Positions 52,452 to 62,028 of a stretch of DNA of 64,000 nt are shown in pieces. Where the stretch lies: contig NZ_CP040106.1 in NCBI RefSeq assembly GCF_005281475.1, forward strand, positions 3,376,501 through 3,440,500, read 5' to 3'. Source of the stretch: Echinicola rosea (GTDB lineage: Bacteria; Bacteroidota; Bacteroidia; Cytophagales; Cyclobacteriaceae). The notes below the pieces were generated by a model, which saw only the letters and a list, made by a program, of their open reading frames with translations, did not search any database and was not told the origin of the DNA. The number at the start of each line of letters is the position of its first letter. The first letter of the stretch is position 1. Both the position numbers and the translations under genes were made by a program.

Positions 52452-53852
52452 TTACATGGCTCCGCCCAAGGCCAGGTATAAGTTTACCCGCTGGATGATT
52501 TTTTCAGTTTGTACCCGAAGGAGACTGATTTTGGCGGAGAAAAGGTTCATTTGCTGAATGGTGACATCCCTCAAATCGGATTTGCCCACTTTATAGGCAA
52601 TTTGCTCCAGCTCAAAGGCCCTTTGGTTATATTTGACTTCTTGGGAAAGGATTTTTTCACGTCCATCGACATTTTGGACCGTTTCCAGGGTGGTTTCCAC
52701 ATCATTGATCGCATCGAGGACCGCTTGGGCATAGACGGTGGTAGCCTGTTCTTGCTCGAGCGTTTTGATTTCTACATTTTCCTTGAGCATTCCTCCCTGG
52801 TAAAGGGGCGCTATTAAAGATCCACCGATGCTTCTGATGGGGTTGGCAAATTCCGGCACCAGTGAAATGACTTCACTATTAATAGCACCAAAATTACCTG
52901 TCAGGCTCAGTTGTGGAAGTCTTGCGGCTTTGGCAGATCTGACTCTGTGAAAACTGGCATTGAAGCGATGCTGTGCTGCCAATACATCCGGCCTGCGCTC
53001 TAACAACTGCAGAGGAATGCCGGCAGGAATGGTGCTGTTAATGGTGAGCAGGGAATCGGATACGGCTACTTCAGCATATGGATACCTGCCCAAAATCAGC
53101 TCCAATGCCCTTAACTGATTATGATGCGCCAATTCCAGCATTTGGCGCCCATCTTCTGCGGTACTAAGATTTGCCTGGGCTACCGCTATGTCTTTTTCGT
53201 TTCCGATACCAACTTCAAATCGCTTTTCAGCTAGCTCAACAAGGGTCTTTGATAACATGACCATTTCCTCTGCGAGTTTCCTTTCAAGAAATAATTCAGT
53301 GGCCAAGTAGTAATTTCTAACCACAGCGGCAGCCAAGGAGAGCCTTGCATAACTGACCTCCATTCCCATGGCTCGGTATTCTTCTATTTGTGCCTGTTTG
53401 GTGTTTCTGAGTTTTCCCCAAATGTCTAATTCCCAGGACGCGGAAAAAACGGCTCCATTCAGCCCACCTGCAAAACTTCCTCCCAGCTTACTGTTTTCCC
53501 TGGCCAATATATTGATAGCAGGTCGTAAGGCTCCTTGTGCCATTTTTACATACCCTTGGGCTTGGGCAAGTCTTGATTCACTGATATTTAGATTGGAATT
53601 GTAAACCAACGCTTCCTTGACCAAGGTGTCCAAGATAGGGTCAGAAAATTCTGCAAGCCAATTTTCCGTGAATTCCGTGGAGTCTGATTGCCCTTCTTTG
53701 GCTTCTTGCCAAGTGGAAGGAAGTATGAAATGGGCAAAGGCCTGCTCTTGAAGTTCTTCCGAAGTAGGAGGGGACTTCACTTTGCAGCCACTTGGTAGGT
53801 TGGTGACAATGAGAGCGAAGATGTAAATACAAAAATGAAAAGATCGCCTCAT
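52452..53852 (-). CDS. TolC-like outer-membrane efflux protein (lipoprotein, OprM/NodT type)
   Basis: 466 residues with lipobox Cys23 (ALIVTNLPSGCKV). Two repeats of the TolC family are visible: NLNISESRLAQAQGYVKMAQGALRP ... FSASWELDIWGKLRNTKQAQIEEYRAMG and RLPQLSLTGNFG ... SIGGSLIAPLYQGGMLKENVEIKTLEQEQA. It forms a trimeric outer-membrane exit duct. The start codon is 4 bases after the HlyD gene's stop, so it is the last gene of the DUF3302-HlyD-TolC operon. Confidence 0.95.
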   Translation of the reverse strand: MRRSFHFCIYIFALIVTNLPSGCKVKSPPTSEELQEQAFAHFILPSTWQEAKEGQSDSTEFTENWLAEFSDPILDTLVKEALVYNSNLNISESRLAQAQGYVKMAQGALRPAINILARENSKLGGSFAGGLNGAVFSASWELDIWGKLRNTKQAQIEEYRAMGMEVSYARLSLAAAVVRNYYLATELFLERKLAEEMVMLSKTLVELAEKRFEVGIGNEKDIAVAQANLSTAEDGRQMLELAHHNQLRALELILGRYPYAEVAVSDSLLTINSTIPAGIPLQLLERRPDVLAAQHRFNASFHRVRSAKAARLPQLSLTGNFGAINSEVISLVPEFANPIRSIGGSLIAPLYQGGMLKENVEIKTLEQEQATTVYAQAVLDAINDVETTLETVQNVDGREKILSQEVKYNQRAFELEQIAYKVGKSDLRDVTIQQMNLFSAKISLLRVQTEKIIQRVNLYLALGGAM

Positions 53853-53856
53853 AGCA

Positions 53857-55035
53857 TCAGTGTAGTTTAAGAATCAGCCAATCCAATTTGGTTCCCACGC
53901 GAATTATGACTTTCCTTATCAAATGGATTAGTTTTCCGTGTTCGGTATAAATTGCGCCTTGTCCTACTGCTCCCGGTGCCAGGAACAAGTCCTCGTTATG
54001 GTCGATTTTTAGTCGGACGGCAAATCTTCCTTCATGATGGCCCTCTTCACGGGTATCGGGAATTCTGCCGCTAGCGGTGAGCTGTCCTTGTGCATTTGCC
54101 CAGACGATGTGATCTACCGTGCATTTGATGATCCTGTTAGGATGAGTCTTGATGGCGATTTCTGCTTCATTTCCGTCTTCCACCAGCCGTAGTTCATTTT
54201 GGGCAAAAAGGGCCACCACCCACTGCTCATCTTCCACAAAGGTCATCACAGGCTTGATGGGGAATTGGACAGCCATAGCACCTGTCCTCAATTGCAGATT
54301 GACCACCCTTCCGTCGGCTGGGGCACGATAGACGGTCTGATCCAGTTCCCACCTGGCCAGTGCAAGGTCAGATTTGGTTTGCTCTAGGACCGCACGGGCT
54401 TCGGATATTTCTGCTAGTTCACCTTCACTGGATTGGGCAGAGAGTTTTTGGATAATTTGAGATTTTTCAGATTCGGCTACGGCAAGCTGGGCTTCCAGAT
54501 TTTTGAGGTTGGTTTCTGCTTCTTCAAAATCAAAACGGGATCCTGCTCCGCTTTGGGCCAATTCACGGGTTTGGTCCAGTCGTTTTAAGGCCAGGTCTAT
54601 CTGGGTGTTGATGACTCTAAGGTGGTTGTTGGCTGTGGTGAGTTGTGATTCCAGTTCCCGATCAAAAGCCTCTGCACTGACCAATTTGGCCTCTAATCCC
54701 GGAAGTTTGGCTTCTAATGTGTTTACCTTTAGCTGGAAAGGCGTAGGGTCTATCCGGAAAAGCGTATCCCCTTTTTTTACATGTTCATTAGGTTCTACAG
54801 GTACGTCCACGACCAGCCCGGTGACACGCGGAACCACTTCGACATTATAGTTCATTACCCTGACATCATGCGATGAAGGCGCTACGATATTTAGGAAAAG
54901 AATGAGTAAAGTGATGGCCACTACAGGAATGGTAATCACAATAACCTGGGAAATGGTGTTCCAAGGCAGTAGCTTAAATTTAAAGAATATCAGCCAGACG
55001 ATGCCGGCATATATCAGTAGTAATAATATCTCCAT
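53857..55035 (-). CDS. HlyD-family membrane fusion protein (YibH/EmrA-like)
   Basis: 392 residues: an N-terminal cytoplasmic/membrane part with two hydrophobic stretches (LLLLIYAGIVWLIFFKF and VIVITIPVVAITLLILFLNIV), then the membrane-fusion lipoyl half-motif (TGLVVDVPVEPNEHVKKGDTLFRIDPTPFQ), a long coiled coil (about 120-230) and a second lipoyl half (DGRVVNLQLRTGAMAVQF). It bridges an inner-membrane partner to the TolC channel. The gene is between DUF3302 and TolC; no RND, ABC or MFS pump gene is adjacent. Confidence 0.93.
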   Translation of the reverse strand: MEILLLLIYAGIVWLIFFKFKLLPWNTISQVIVITIPVVAITLLILFLNIVAPSSHDVRVMNYNVEVVPRVTGLVVDVPVEPNEHVKKGDTLFRIDPTPFQLKVNTLEAKLPGLEAKLVSAEAFDRELESQLTTANNHLRVINTQIDLALKRLDQTRELAQSGAGSRFDFEEAETNLKNLEAQLAVAESEKSQIIQKLSAQSSEGELAEISEARAVLEQTKSDLALARWELDQTVYRAPADGRVVNLQLRTGAMAVQFPIKPVMTFVEDEQWVVALFAQNELRLVEDGNEAEIAIKTHPNRIIKCTVDHIVWANAQGQLTASGRIPDTREEGHHEGRFAVRLKIDHNEDLFLAPGAVGQGAIYTEHGKLIHLIRKVIIRVGTKLDWLILKLH

Positions 55036-55085
55036 AATAGGAAGGTGGAATGTAAGGTGCTAAGAGACCATTTAGGTGTTAATTT

Positions 55086-55490
55086 TCAGGAATCGCGCTG
55101 ATCTTTGTTTTTACTTTCGTTAAATTCTTTCAGTGTCTCCTCATGATAATCCCCTTTGTCGGTACCATAGGCCATTTTGTAGAAAACAGGTTTGGAATAG
55201 GCCCACAGCCAGGCCAATGGCCAAAGTAAACCTCCAAAAACAAGCGATAAGATGCAAAGGGTTTTGATCGCCTGCGCTTGTGGATGTTGACGCTTTTCAG
55301 CAATTTTTTCGGGAAGGACATGGACCATTAGAAAGGCTCCGATGGCTACTATTGGTGCTACGATAAGGGCAATCCAGCTCACTATGTCAGCTAATTTGTC
55401 CTCGAAAGTAGCCGCATGAACCAATGATGGCAAGAAGGCTATGCCAATGGTCAATATCGATAACTTGTTAAATAACGAACCGCTTTTCAT
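55086..55490 (-). CDS. DUF3302-family inner-membrane protein (YibI/YiaW-like)
   Basis: 134 residues with a signal-like leader and two membrane segments (ADIVSWIALIVAPIVAIGAFLMV, LCILSLVFGGLLWPLAWLWAYSKP). The HPQAQAIKTLC and YGTDKGDY segments match the DUF3302 family, whose members (YibI, YiaW) regularly precede HlyD-type genes (YibH, YiaV). First gene of the operon, 50 bases before hlyD. Its role is not known, but the pairing suggests it serves the fusion protein. Confidence 0.85.
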   Translation of the reverse strand: MKSGSLFNKLSILTIGIAFLPSLVHAATFEDKLADIVSWIALIVAPIVAIGAFLMVHVLPEKIAEKRQHPQAQAIKTLCILSLVFGGLLWPLAWLWAYSKPVFYKMAYGTDKGDYHEETLKEFNESKNKDQRDS

Positions 55491-55563
55491 ATTTGAATGC
55501 TGTTTAAGAGCTCTTTTGGTTGGAGTAGCCTAATTGATTAGCCTGACAGTTAATGAAGTGTTC

Positions 55564-55606
55564 TCCTCGAGGGTCAGGTTATCAGAAAAATTGATTCCCT
55601 CGAGGA
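55564..55606. promoter_or_regulatory. Paired CCTCGAGG palindromes between PhoD and the efflux operon
   Basis: TCCTCGAGGG (55564-55573) and CCCTCGAGGA (55597-55606) form a 10-bp inverted repeat, and each contains the self-complementary octamer CCTCGAGG; centres are 33 bases apart, about three helical turns. No T run follows, so a regulator site is likelier than a terminator. It lies 74 bases upstream of the DUF3302 start and may control the efflux operon. Confidence 0.4.
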
Positions 55607-55733
55607 TTAAAACTACAATAGTTAAAGTTAGTGGATTTGGAAGAGGAGAGGGAATAGTGGTCGCTCTGTCTTGTGAAAAATTATAAATCCATGCAATATA
55701 ATTCCTGAAAATTGTGACCACATCCCATTTAGC

Positions 55734-58334
55734 TTAACTGAGCATTATGGTTCCTTTGGAGGATGGAGAAGATTTTATGCCTTTCTTTTCCCTTGTTTTT
55801 CCGGTTTTATCATCCTTTATCCTAACGGTAAATGTCCCTTTGTCAAATACCTTTGGAGTAAAGGTGTTTCCCTTTAGGGCAATGCAATAGACCCTATCTC
55901 CAGATTCTTCTTCAATCACTTCTAAAATAGGGTTATGCATACCGTTGAATTTGATCTCTGGAAGCCAAGCGGTGGCTTTACGGCCATAATTGTCCTCTTG
56001 GTGGATGGTGATTGGCCATCCAGCATATTGTCCTTTAGGGTGTTTTGATGGATCTACGTGTTTTGGCCAGCATTCAGTGGTGATGGTACGGGCTTTTTTG
56101 TTGAATGTGACCATGCCATAGCCCGTGGCTCGATCATAGACGATGGCCGGTTTTTTTCCTGTTTTTCGTGGATTGGCGACGGCTTTTACGGTCATTTTAT
56201 TCCCAAAACCGTCTTCATAGTTTCCCGTATAAAGAGGATTTTCTGTTGAATAATCCTGGGGATTAGAGACAGGTGGCCACCATCTCCTTGGCCAGATGTT
56301 GTTGAGTGCCGGCCCGGCAAAAGCGAAACCGCTATCACCGTATTTGTCCACACCATACTGCGTAAAACTGGCGAGGTGCTGATCTCCTGCTATGTGGAAG
56401 GCAAAACACTTTCTGATCTTTTCGATGGCTTTGTCCCTGCCTACCTGTGGCCAGCCATTGCTGTCCATATCGCCGTTGATTTTATCCCCGGTTATATATT
56501 TGCCCAGTTGGGGAATTTCCATTTTGGGAACAACAGAATCGTCCATGGCTTCGGCCGGCAGGGTAGAAACGGTATTGAAGATTGTCTGGCTCACCAGTGC
56601 TTTCATCTTTACTTCTCCGGACCAGTTTCCAGCCCAGTGATCCAAAAAGGTCAATTGTCTTTCACCAAGTAGTTTGGCATTTTCTACACGGTGTTTTTTG
56701 ATGTCAAAGTCCGGGTTTCTAATCCAACCGTTCCAGATGTCCGCTGATTCGGGAAGGACGTGTTTAGGGGCTGACTTCCATTTTCTATCTTCCAAAATAG
56801 CGAAACTAATCCCGCCAAAAATCCAATCCGTATAATATACTTCAATTCCATGCTGAACAGGGGTGGGGTCAAAAGGGTCTGGCAGGTGTGAGGTCTGGCA
56901 TTTTTGTACCATATTGACCCAGCTAGGTTCCATTTTATAGCCGCCGGAATCTTGTGCAGGAGCACCCCAGCCATTGGAGATATCGGCGGCTTTTCCGGCT
57001 TCTCCCCAGATATTGCCATGATAGACATCATGGTCATCAGGAATGATCGCACAGGGAATATGCCGATAAATTTCACGATAGGACCAGCCGAACATCATCC
57101 ACTTGCGAAGGTAGTCCAGCGCTGCTTTATTAAGCGGTGATTTTTGGATACCAAAACCGCCTGTGCCTTCATAAAATTGGTCACCCACGAAAAAAGCCAG
57201 GTCGGGATGATGGTACTGAACATATTCAGGGACTTCTGCATCAGGGAAGCCATAATCACAATTACAGCTAAAAACTGCGGCCTTTACTTGTTGCTGGTCC
57301 TCGGGCAGTGGGCGGATGCTACCTTCGTAGTGGTATTCTTTCAGATCTACCTTTAGTGGAAGTGTAAGTTTTATCCGGTAAGGAATGGCTGTTTTGTGGC
57401 TCCAATGCTCGTGTCGAAAGTGAACTGTCCTTGACAGCGGATCGATAGCAGCATTGCCGACGTTTTTCCATTGTCCATCTATCTTTAATTGTAAAGTTAC
57501 CTGATGGCTCGGGACTTTTTCCACCGGAGCCAACTGGCCAGTGAGTTTTAGGATGCCTTTGTGCAGTGTATATTGTGCAAAGCATATGGGGCCGTATTCA
57601 TGTTCACTACTGGAAGTGATTTTGGATCCTGTTATCTTCCAGTTGGAAAAGGCAGCAGAAGTGATTTGCTCAGTACTGGCTTCTTGGATGGATGATACCA
57701 ATGCTACGTTTCCGGCAATGCTAGAAGGAGAAGTATTTTGATCAGTGAATTCGATCTCTTGGAGATTTCCATCGAGAGAAGTCAAAATCACCTTGTTTTG
57801 GGAACCGTCCTGAATGGCTATTTCCAATGTGACACCATCGGTGATTAGTTCTTTATCGATAGGGAAAAACTGATCTGAAATTTTTAGCTTTCCAGAAGTG
57901 GTAATGGCGATGTCCATACCTTTTCCGTGTACAGCAGCCGATCGGTAATCCTCAAATTTCCCTTTTATTCCCAGCCTGATACCAATATAATTGTCATCAG
58001 ATGACGGAAGATCTTGGTTTAACTTTATATCAACAGCCGTTTTTAAGCTGCCTTGAACCGGTCTGACTTGGGTGGTTAGGCAGTGTAGGGTTCGGTTGGG
58101 TGCAGCGATTTGACAAACGGCACTACCAGCAACTATTTTCCAGTCCTGAAGGCGATTGCCCCAATATTCAGGACCTGCCCAATCTATGTCTGGCCATTTC
58201 TGCCAATCACTTTCAAAGTGCAGGTTAGTGGTTTTATCCAATACACGAACTGTCTCTGATAGAGGTGATAGCATTCCTGCCCCTGGCGTCAAAGCCCCCA
58301 GTGCCATGATTTTTAGTGATTTCCGTCTTTTCAT
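55734..58334 (-). CDS. PhoD-like metallophosphatase with a large N-terminal region
   Basis: 866 residues, much longer than the usual 450-550 of alkaline phosphatase D. It starts MKRRKSLKIMALGALT, a possible export leader. Residues 30-340 are beta-rich accessory sequence of unknown type. The catalytic domain starts near 350: AVFSCNCDYG (Asp360), FVGDQFYEG (384-390) and IIPDDHDVYHGN (433-444) are the metal-binding motifs, and HIAGDQHLASFTQYGVD near the middle completes the site. It probably hydrolyses phosphate mono- or diesters outside the cell. Single gene on its strand; no promoter identified. Confidence 0.9.
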   Translation of the reverse strand: MKRRKSLKIMALGALTPGAGMLSPLSETVRVLDKTTNLHFESDWQKWPDIDWAGPEYWGNRLQDWKIVAGSAVCQIAAPNRTLHCLTTQVRPVQGSLKTAVDIKLNQDLPSSDDNYIGIRLGIKGKFEDYRSAAVHGKGMDIAITTSGKLKISDQFFPIDKELITDGVTLEIAIQDGSQNKVILTSLDGNLQEIEFTDQNTSPSSIAGNVALVSSIQEASTEQITSAAFSNWKITGSKITSSSEHEYGPICFAQYTLHKGILKLTGQLAPVEKVPSHQVTLQLKIDGQWKNVGNAAIDPLSRTVHFRHEHWSHKTAIPYRIKLTLPLKVDLKEYHYEGSIRPLPEDQQQVKAAVFSCNCDYGFPDAEVPEYVQYHHPDLAFFVGDQFYEGTGGFGIQKSPLNKAALDYLRKWMMFGWSYREIYRHIPCAIIPDDHDVYHGNIWGEAGKAADISNGWGAPAQDSGGYKMEPSWVNMVQKCQTSHLPDPFDPTPVQHGIEVYYTDWIFGGISFAILEDRKWKSAPKHVLPESADIWNGWIRNPDFDIKKHRVENAKLLGERQLTFLDHWAGNWSGEVKMKALVSQTIFNTVSTLPAEAMDDSVVPKMEIPQLGKYITGDKINGDMDSNGWPQVGRDKAIEKIRKCFAFHIAGDQHLASFTQYGVDKYGDSGFAFAGPALNNIWPRRWWPPVSNPQDYSTENPLYTGNYEDGFGNKMTVKAVANPRKTGKKPAIVYDRATGYGMVTFNKKARTITTECWPKHVDPSKHPKGQYAGWPITIHQEDNYGRKATAWLPEIKFNGMHNPILEVIEEESGDRVYCIALKGNTFTPKVFDKGTFTVRIKDDKTGKTREKKGIKSSPSSKGTIMLS

Positions 58335-58647
58335 TTATACTGTTTGCTTTTAGAGGTGTCGATGGATTAGTCCAAAACACCTATGAATTAAGGTATAAAT
58401 TGACTGAAAAGAAAGGGAAATGAAGATTAATTTTATTATTGGTAACGAAATGAAAATTTTATATCCTTAAATAAGATCAAACGGCAATGTTCGGGACTTA
58501 TGGAACGGGGATAACGCAGATGTTTATGATTTGTGCTGATATTTTTCTTAAAGGTGAAAAGCCAATTTGTAAGTTCGGGATTTGTATGTTTAGGGTTTTT
58601 AATCTCCCTAGGCCATTTGTGATGAGGACAAACATGGATCAAGCGTA
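58335..58647. other. Intergenic region before repeat C
   Basis: About 310 bases upstream of the phoD-like gene, AT-rich, with no coding signal. The phoD promoter must be here but was not identified with a clear TAnnTTTG on that strand. Confidence 0.35.
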
Positions 58648-58985
58648 AAAGTTGAGGGCTGCCAGTTTTCTTAATGGAAAAACCACCGATACATAAAAGT
58701 GCCACAAAGGTATTATGTTTGAAAAGTGCATGTTGGACCTGCATTGAAAGATTACACTCGAAAGCTATCCCCAAAGGGGGGGCACGTTCATAGCGATGGG
58801 TGATGTCCTTGGTAAATTGCCCATCCACGGTTTTTCGTTTTAGCAGCATTTCCCTTCCTATTCCCCGCAAATTCCCGCTAAAACCCATTCGTTCGGATGG
58901 AGGAAGCCCATCGTTTTATCGGTATGAAATTTTCTTTTATAAGATCATGTCAACATTCCCCCCCCCCCAGAAAAATGATTTGATC
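58648..58985 (+). repeat. Dispersed repeat C, copy 3
   Basis: Corresponds to 47101-47433. Same core segments (GCCAGTTTTCTTAATG, CATTGAAAGATTACACTC, AAATTGCCCATCCA, TTCCCGCTAAAACCCATTCG, GGATGGAGGAAGCCCATCG, CATGTCAACATTC). Where copy 1 has CGTTTCCCTAGAAATA, this copy has a run of eleven C (58958-58968) then AGAAAAATGATTTGATC. A 150-codon frame on the minus strand is rejected because it is not preserved in copy 1. Confidence 0.85.
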
Positions 58986-59012
58986 CGATAAGCTGGAAAA
59001 ATGGCGAAATAC

Positions 59013-59045
59013 AAAAAAAAGCCTGATGAAAAAATCACCAGGCTT
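59013..59045 (-). terminator. Terminator after tRNA-Arg
   Basis: On the minus strand AAGCCTGGTGA / TCATCAGGCTT pair (one G·T) around a T5 loop, followed by a run of eight T. It lies directly after the tRNA 3' end and closes the sucC-tRNA-Arg stretch. Confidence 0.82.
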
Positions 59046-59051
59046 GATCGG

Positions 59052-59125
59052 TACGCGCGGAAGGATTCGAACCCTCAACCCTCGGAGCCGAAATCCGATA
59101 TTCTATCCAGTTGAACTACGCGCGC
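59052..59125 (-). tRNA. tRNA-Arg(UCG)
   Basis: 74 nt without an encoded CCA. Acceptor GCGCGCG pairs with CGCGCGT (one G·U at the end), D arm GTTC / GAAT, anticodon stem TCGGA / TCCGA with loop TTTCGGC, giving anticodon TCG, and T arm GAGGG-TTCGAAT-CCTTC. It decodes CGN arginine codons. It lies 55 bases downstream of sucC on the same strand. Confidence 0.93.
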
Positions 59126-59180
59126 ATGAAACCGATTTAGAGATGGTCATCTCCAAATCGGTCACAAATATAAACTATTT

Positions 59181-60398
59181 TTATGCGTTTTTAAGCACTT
59201 CCTGTACTTTTTCTGCAGCTTCTTTTAAGGTAATGGCAGAGGCCACTTTCAATCCTGATTCGTCGATGATTTTAGCACCTTCCTCAGCATTGGTTCCTTG
59301 AAGTCTTACGATGATCGGTACGCGGATGTCACCGATTGATTTATAGGCTTCTACCACACCACTGGCGATTCTGTCGCATCGTACGATCCCTCCAAATACA
59401 TTGATAAGGATGGCTTTTACATTCGGATCTTTTAGGATAATTCTGAAACCAGCTTCAACTGTAGTCGCATTGGCTCCACCTCCTACGTCAAGGAAATTGG
59501 CAGGTTCACCGCCGGATAATTTGATCATGTCCATAGTGGCCATGGCCAGACCTGCACCATTTACCATACAACCTACGTTACCGTCCAGTTTTACGTAGTT
59601 TAGGTCTGATTTGCCTGCTTCCACTTCTAGGGGATCCTCTTCAGAAATATCACGAAGCTCGGCAAGATCACGATGTCTGAAAAGAGCATTGTCATCAAGG
59701 TTCACTTTGGCATCTACCGCCAGAATCTGGTCGTCAGAAGTTTTCAAGACCGGGTTGATCTCAAATTGGGAAGAATCCGTGGCATCGTATGCCTTGTATA
59801 GGGCCGTTATAAACTTAACCATCTCCTTCAATGCATTTCCTGATAAGCCAAGGGCGAAGGCCACTTTTCTGGCTTGGAAACCTTGAAGTCCTACATTAGG
59901 GTCAATCCACTCTTTGATGATTTTTTCAGGTGTCTTTTCTGCTACTTCTTCGATGTCCATACCGCCTTCTGTAGAGGCCATGATGACATTGCTTCCAGTA
60001 GCCCTGTCCAGTAGAATGGATAGGTAATATTCTTTAGGCTCGGAGTCTCCAGGGTAATAAACATCCTGTGCTACCAAAACTTTGCTTACGGCTTTTCCTT
60101 CAGGACCGGTCTGGTGTGTCACCAAGGTCCCTCCTAGGATGTTTTTGGCTTTTTCAGTCACTTCGTCCAATTTCTTGGCCAGTACCACACCATTGGAGCC
60201 TGTTTGCTGAATTTTACCTTTACCACGTCCACCCGCATGGATCTGTGCTTTGATCACATACCATGAGGTACCTGTTTCTGCGTTGAGTTGCTTGGCTGCT
60301 TCGAGTGCTGCTTCAGGAGTTTCGGCTACTATGCCTTCCTGAATTTTCACTCCGTATCCTTTAAGAACTTCTTTTGCTTGATATTCGTGTATATTCAT
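59181..60398 (-). CDS. sucC: Succinate-CoA ligase, ADP-forming, beta subunit
   Basis: 405 residues, full length. Citric acid cycle enzyme: succinyl-CoA + ADP + Pi to succinate + ATP + CoA, acting with SucD (not in the window). ATP-grasp motifs are visible: [38 protein letters not shown] and [20 protein letters not shown]. The end ([20 protein letters not shown]) is normal. A tRNA-Arg follows on the same strand; the two may share a transcript. Confidence 0.96.
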   Translation of the reverse strand: MNIHEYQAKEVLKGYGVKIQEGIVAETPEAALEAAKQLNAETGTSWYVIKAQIHAGGRGKGKIQQTGSNGVVLAKKLDEVTEKAKNILGGTLVTHQTGPEGKAVSKVLVAQDVYYPGDSEPKEYYLSILLDRATGSNVIMASTEGGMDIEEVAEKTPEKIIKEWIDPNVGLQGFQARKVAFALGLSGNALKEMVKFITALYKAYDATDSSQFEINPVLKTSDDQILAVDAKVNLDDNALFRHRDLAELRDISEEDPLEVEAGKSDLNYVKLDGNVGCMVNGAGLAMATMDMIKLSGGEPANFLDVGGGANATTVEAGFRIILKDPNVKAILINVFGGIVRCDRIASGVVEAYKSIGDIRVPIIVRLQGTNAEEGAKIIDESGLKVASAITLKEAAEKVQEVLKNA

Positions 60399-60707
60399 CC
60401 TAGCGAAAATTTTTGCCCGAAGTTAATGAGCAAAGGCCGATAATTCAAGGATTAAACAGGTCTTTTTCCCAAAAATATGGAAGTTGCAATGGCAATGGAT
60501 TTGAAGGTTTAGGGTTAATGGTGCCATCAAAAATATGGCCTTTGGCTTTAACCCTTTGATGCTGGGGGAATTGGTAGGGATAAAGGAGGCTTCGGTTCTG
60601 TCCTGAAGAGATGGCAGAAACTGGAAGATGGTAGGTGTACAAATAACACTTCTATGCTCTTGATATTTAAAATTTGTCGATGATGGGACGATTCTGTCAA
60701 GAAGTTT
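60399..60707. other. Divergent intergenic region between sucC and lolD
   Basis: About 310 bases with no coding signal. An inverted repeat AGGGTTAA / TTAACCCT (60511-60518 with 60548-60555) lies in the middle. The sucC promoter is expected here but no clear -7 element was found on that strand. Confidence 0.4.
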
Positions 60708-60715
60708 TATCTTTG
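60708..60715 (+). promoter_or_regulatory. Candidate -7 element of the lolD-like gene
   Basis: TATCTTTG matches TAnnTTTG exactly, 22 bases before the chosen ATG at 60737, so transcription would start near 60722. No TTTG is at the standard -33 distance. Confidence 0.45.
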
Positions 60716-60736
60716 AAATCGTTTAAATTTATAACT

Positions 60737-61399
60737 ATGCTAAGAGCTAAAGGCATTCATAAATATTACGGAGATCTCCATGTGTTGAAAGGAGTGGATG
60801 TGGCCATTGCTGCAGGTGAAATTGTCTCCATCGTTGGTGCTTCTGGTGCTGGGAAAAGTACCTTATTGCATATCTTGGGCACCTTGGATGATGCAGACAA
60901 AGGACAGGTATCGATCGGGGATAAATCACTGACCAATTTGAAAGGGGATAAGCTGGCTTCCTACCGAAATCAGGAAGTTGGGTTTGTTTTCCAGTTTCAC
61001 AATTTGCTTCCTGAGTTTACGGCAGAAGAAAACATCATTATCCCCGGATTGATAGGTAAAAATGATGTGGCAAAATTAAAAGTGAAGGCCAAGGAATTGG
61101 CGAAGCTCTTAGGGATAGTGGACAGGTTGGAACATAAACCATCTGAATTGAGCGGGGGAGAACAGCAGCGTGTGGCCGTCGCCCGGGCATTGATCAATGA
61201 CCCAAAGATAATTTTTGCCGATGAGCCCAGCGGAAATCTGGACACCCAAAGTGCGGAATCACTTCACGAGCTTTTTTTTGCCTTAAGGGACCAATTTGGA
61301 CAGTCTTTTGTCATCGTTACCCATAACAAGCAATTGGCACAAATGGCTGATCGTATGCTCACAATGCAGGATGGGGTGATTGTTTCGGGACAGCAATAA
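60737..61399 (+). CDS. lolD: LolD-like ABC transporter ATP-binding protein
   Basis: 220 residues from the ATG at 60737 ([19 protein letters not shown]); a longer frame of 21 codons upstream overlaps the promoter and is rejected. Walker [17 protein letters not shown]-loop [15 protein letters not shown], signature [16 protein letters not shown], Walker [13 protein letters not shown] and the H-loop VTHN are intact. The FHNLLPEF Q-loop and overall length fit LolD/MacB-type ATPases. It would power lipoprotein release or a MacB-like export; no permease gene is adjacent. Confidence 0.9.
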   Translation: MLRAKGIHKYYGDLHVLKGVDVAIAAGEIVSIVGASGAGKSTLLHILGTLDDADKGQVSIGDKSLTNLKGDKLASYRNQEVGFVFQFHNLLPEFTAEENIIIPGLIGKNDVAKLKVKAKELAKLLGIVDRLEHKPSELSGGEQQRVAVARALINDPKIIFADEPSGNLDTQSAESLHELFFALRDQFGQSFVIVTHNKQLAQMADRMLTMQDGVIVSGQQ

Positions 61400-61569
61400 A
61401 TCCATAATCGAAAACAGCAGGAATCTGCCAATCAAGGGAATGGGCTATAGCGTAATGTTGTTGCTTCATCCAGGTCTATTGGAGGATAGACAGCCTGTCA
61501 CTGCTGACATCCCTAAATTGATAGCTTAAAAGCGATTTCCCTGATATGCCAATAGGTTACTGGGTTTTT

Positions 61570-62028
61570 TCAGCTTCCCATCCCCTTTACTTCCTCCAGC
61601 ATGGCCTTCACATGCCCTGGGCCGTCAAAGAGCCCCTCATGGACAGCAATGATCTCATGGGACGGATTAAGTAAATAGGTGATTCTCTTTGGCATTTTGA
61701 TCAGCGGCATGAGCGCTTTGTACTGTTTGCAGACACTCCCATCTTCGTCAGAGAGCAATTCAAATGGCAGGCGATGCATTTGTTTGAACTCTTGATGGCT
61801 GGTAAGACTGTCTCTGCTAATACCTACAATGGGGATTTCGAGGGATTTAAATGCTTGGAAATTATCACGGAAACTACATACTTCTTGGGTACATCCTTTA
61901 GTCTGGTCCTTAGGGTAAAAGAAAATCAAGGCCGCTTTTTCCTTAAAATTTTCTGATAACCGGAAATTTTGCCCAGAAGTAGATGGCAGGGAGAAGTCAG
62001 GTGCTTTGGTGTTTTTTTGAAGAGGCAT
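61570..62028 (-). CDS. bcp: Peroxiredoxin, Bcp/PrxQ type
   Basis: 152 residues: KAPDFSLPSTSGQNFRLSENF, then the peroxidatic site FYPKDQTKGCTQEVCSFRD (P-xxx-T-xx-C form) with Cys46 and a nearby second Cys51, as in atypical 2-Cys PrxQ. The resolving Cys of the 5-residue-spaced type is Cys51. It reduces hydrogen peroxide and organic peroxides with thioredoxin. Single gene, convergent with lolD. Confidence 0.93.
   Translation of the reverse strand: MPLQKNTKAPDFSLPSTSGQNFRLSENFKEKAALIFFYPKDQTKGCTQEVCSFRDNFQAFKSLEIPIVGISRDSLTSHQEFKQMHRLPFELLSDEDGSVCKQYKALMPLIKMPKRITYLLNPSHEIIAVHEGLFDGPGHVKAMLEEVKGMGS

Noticed and set aside
58436..58888. Minus-strand frame of 150 codons over repeat C
   Set aside because: The equivalent frame is broken in the copy at 47.1 kb, so the similarity is at the DNA and not the protein level.
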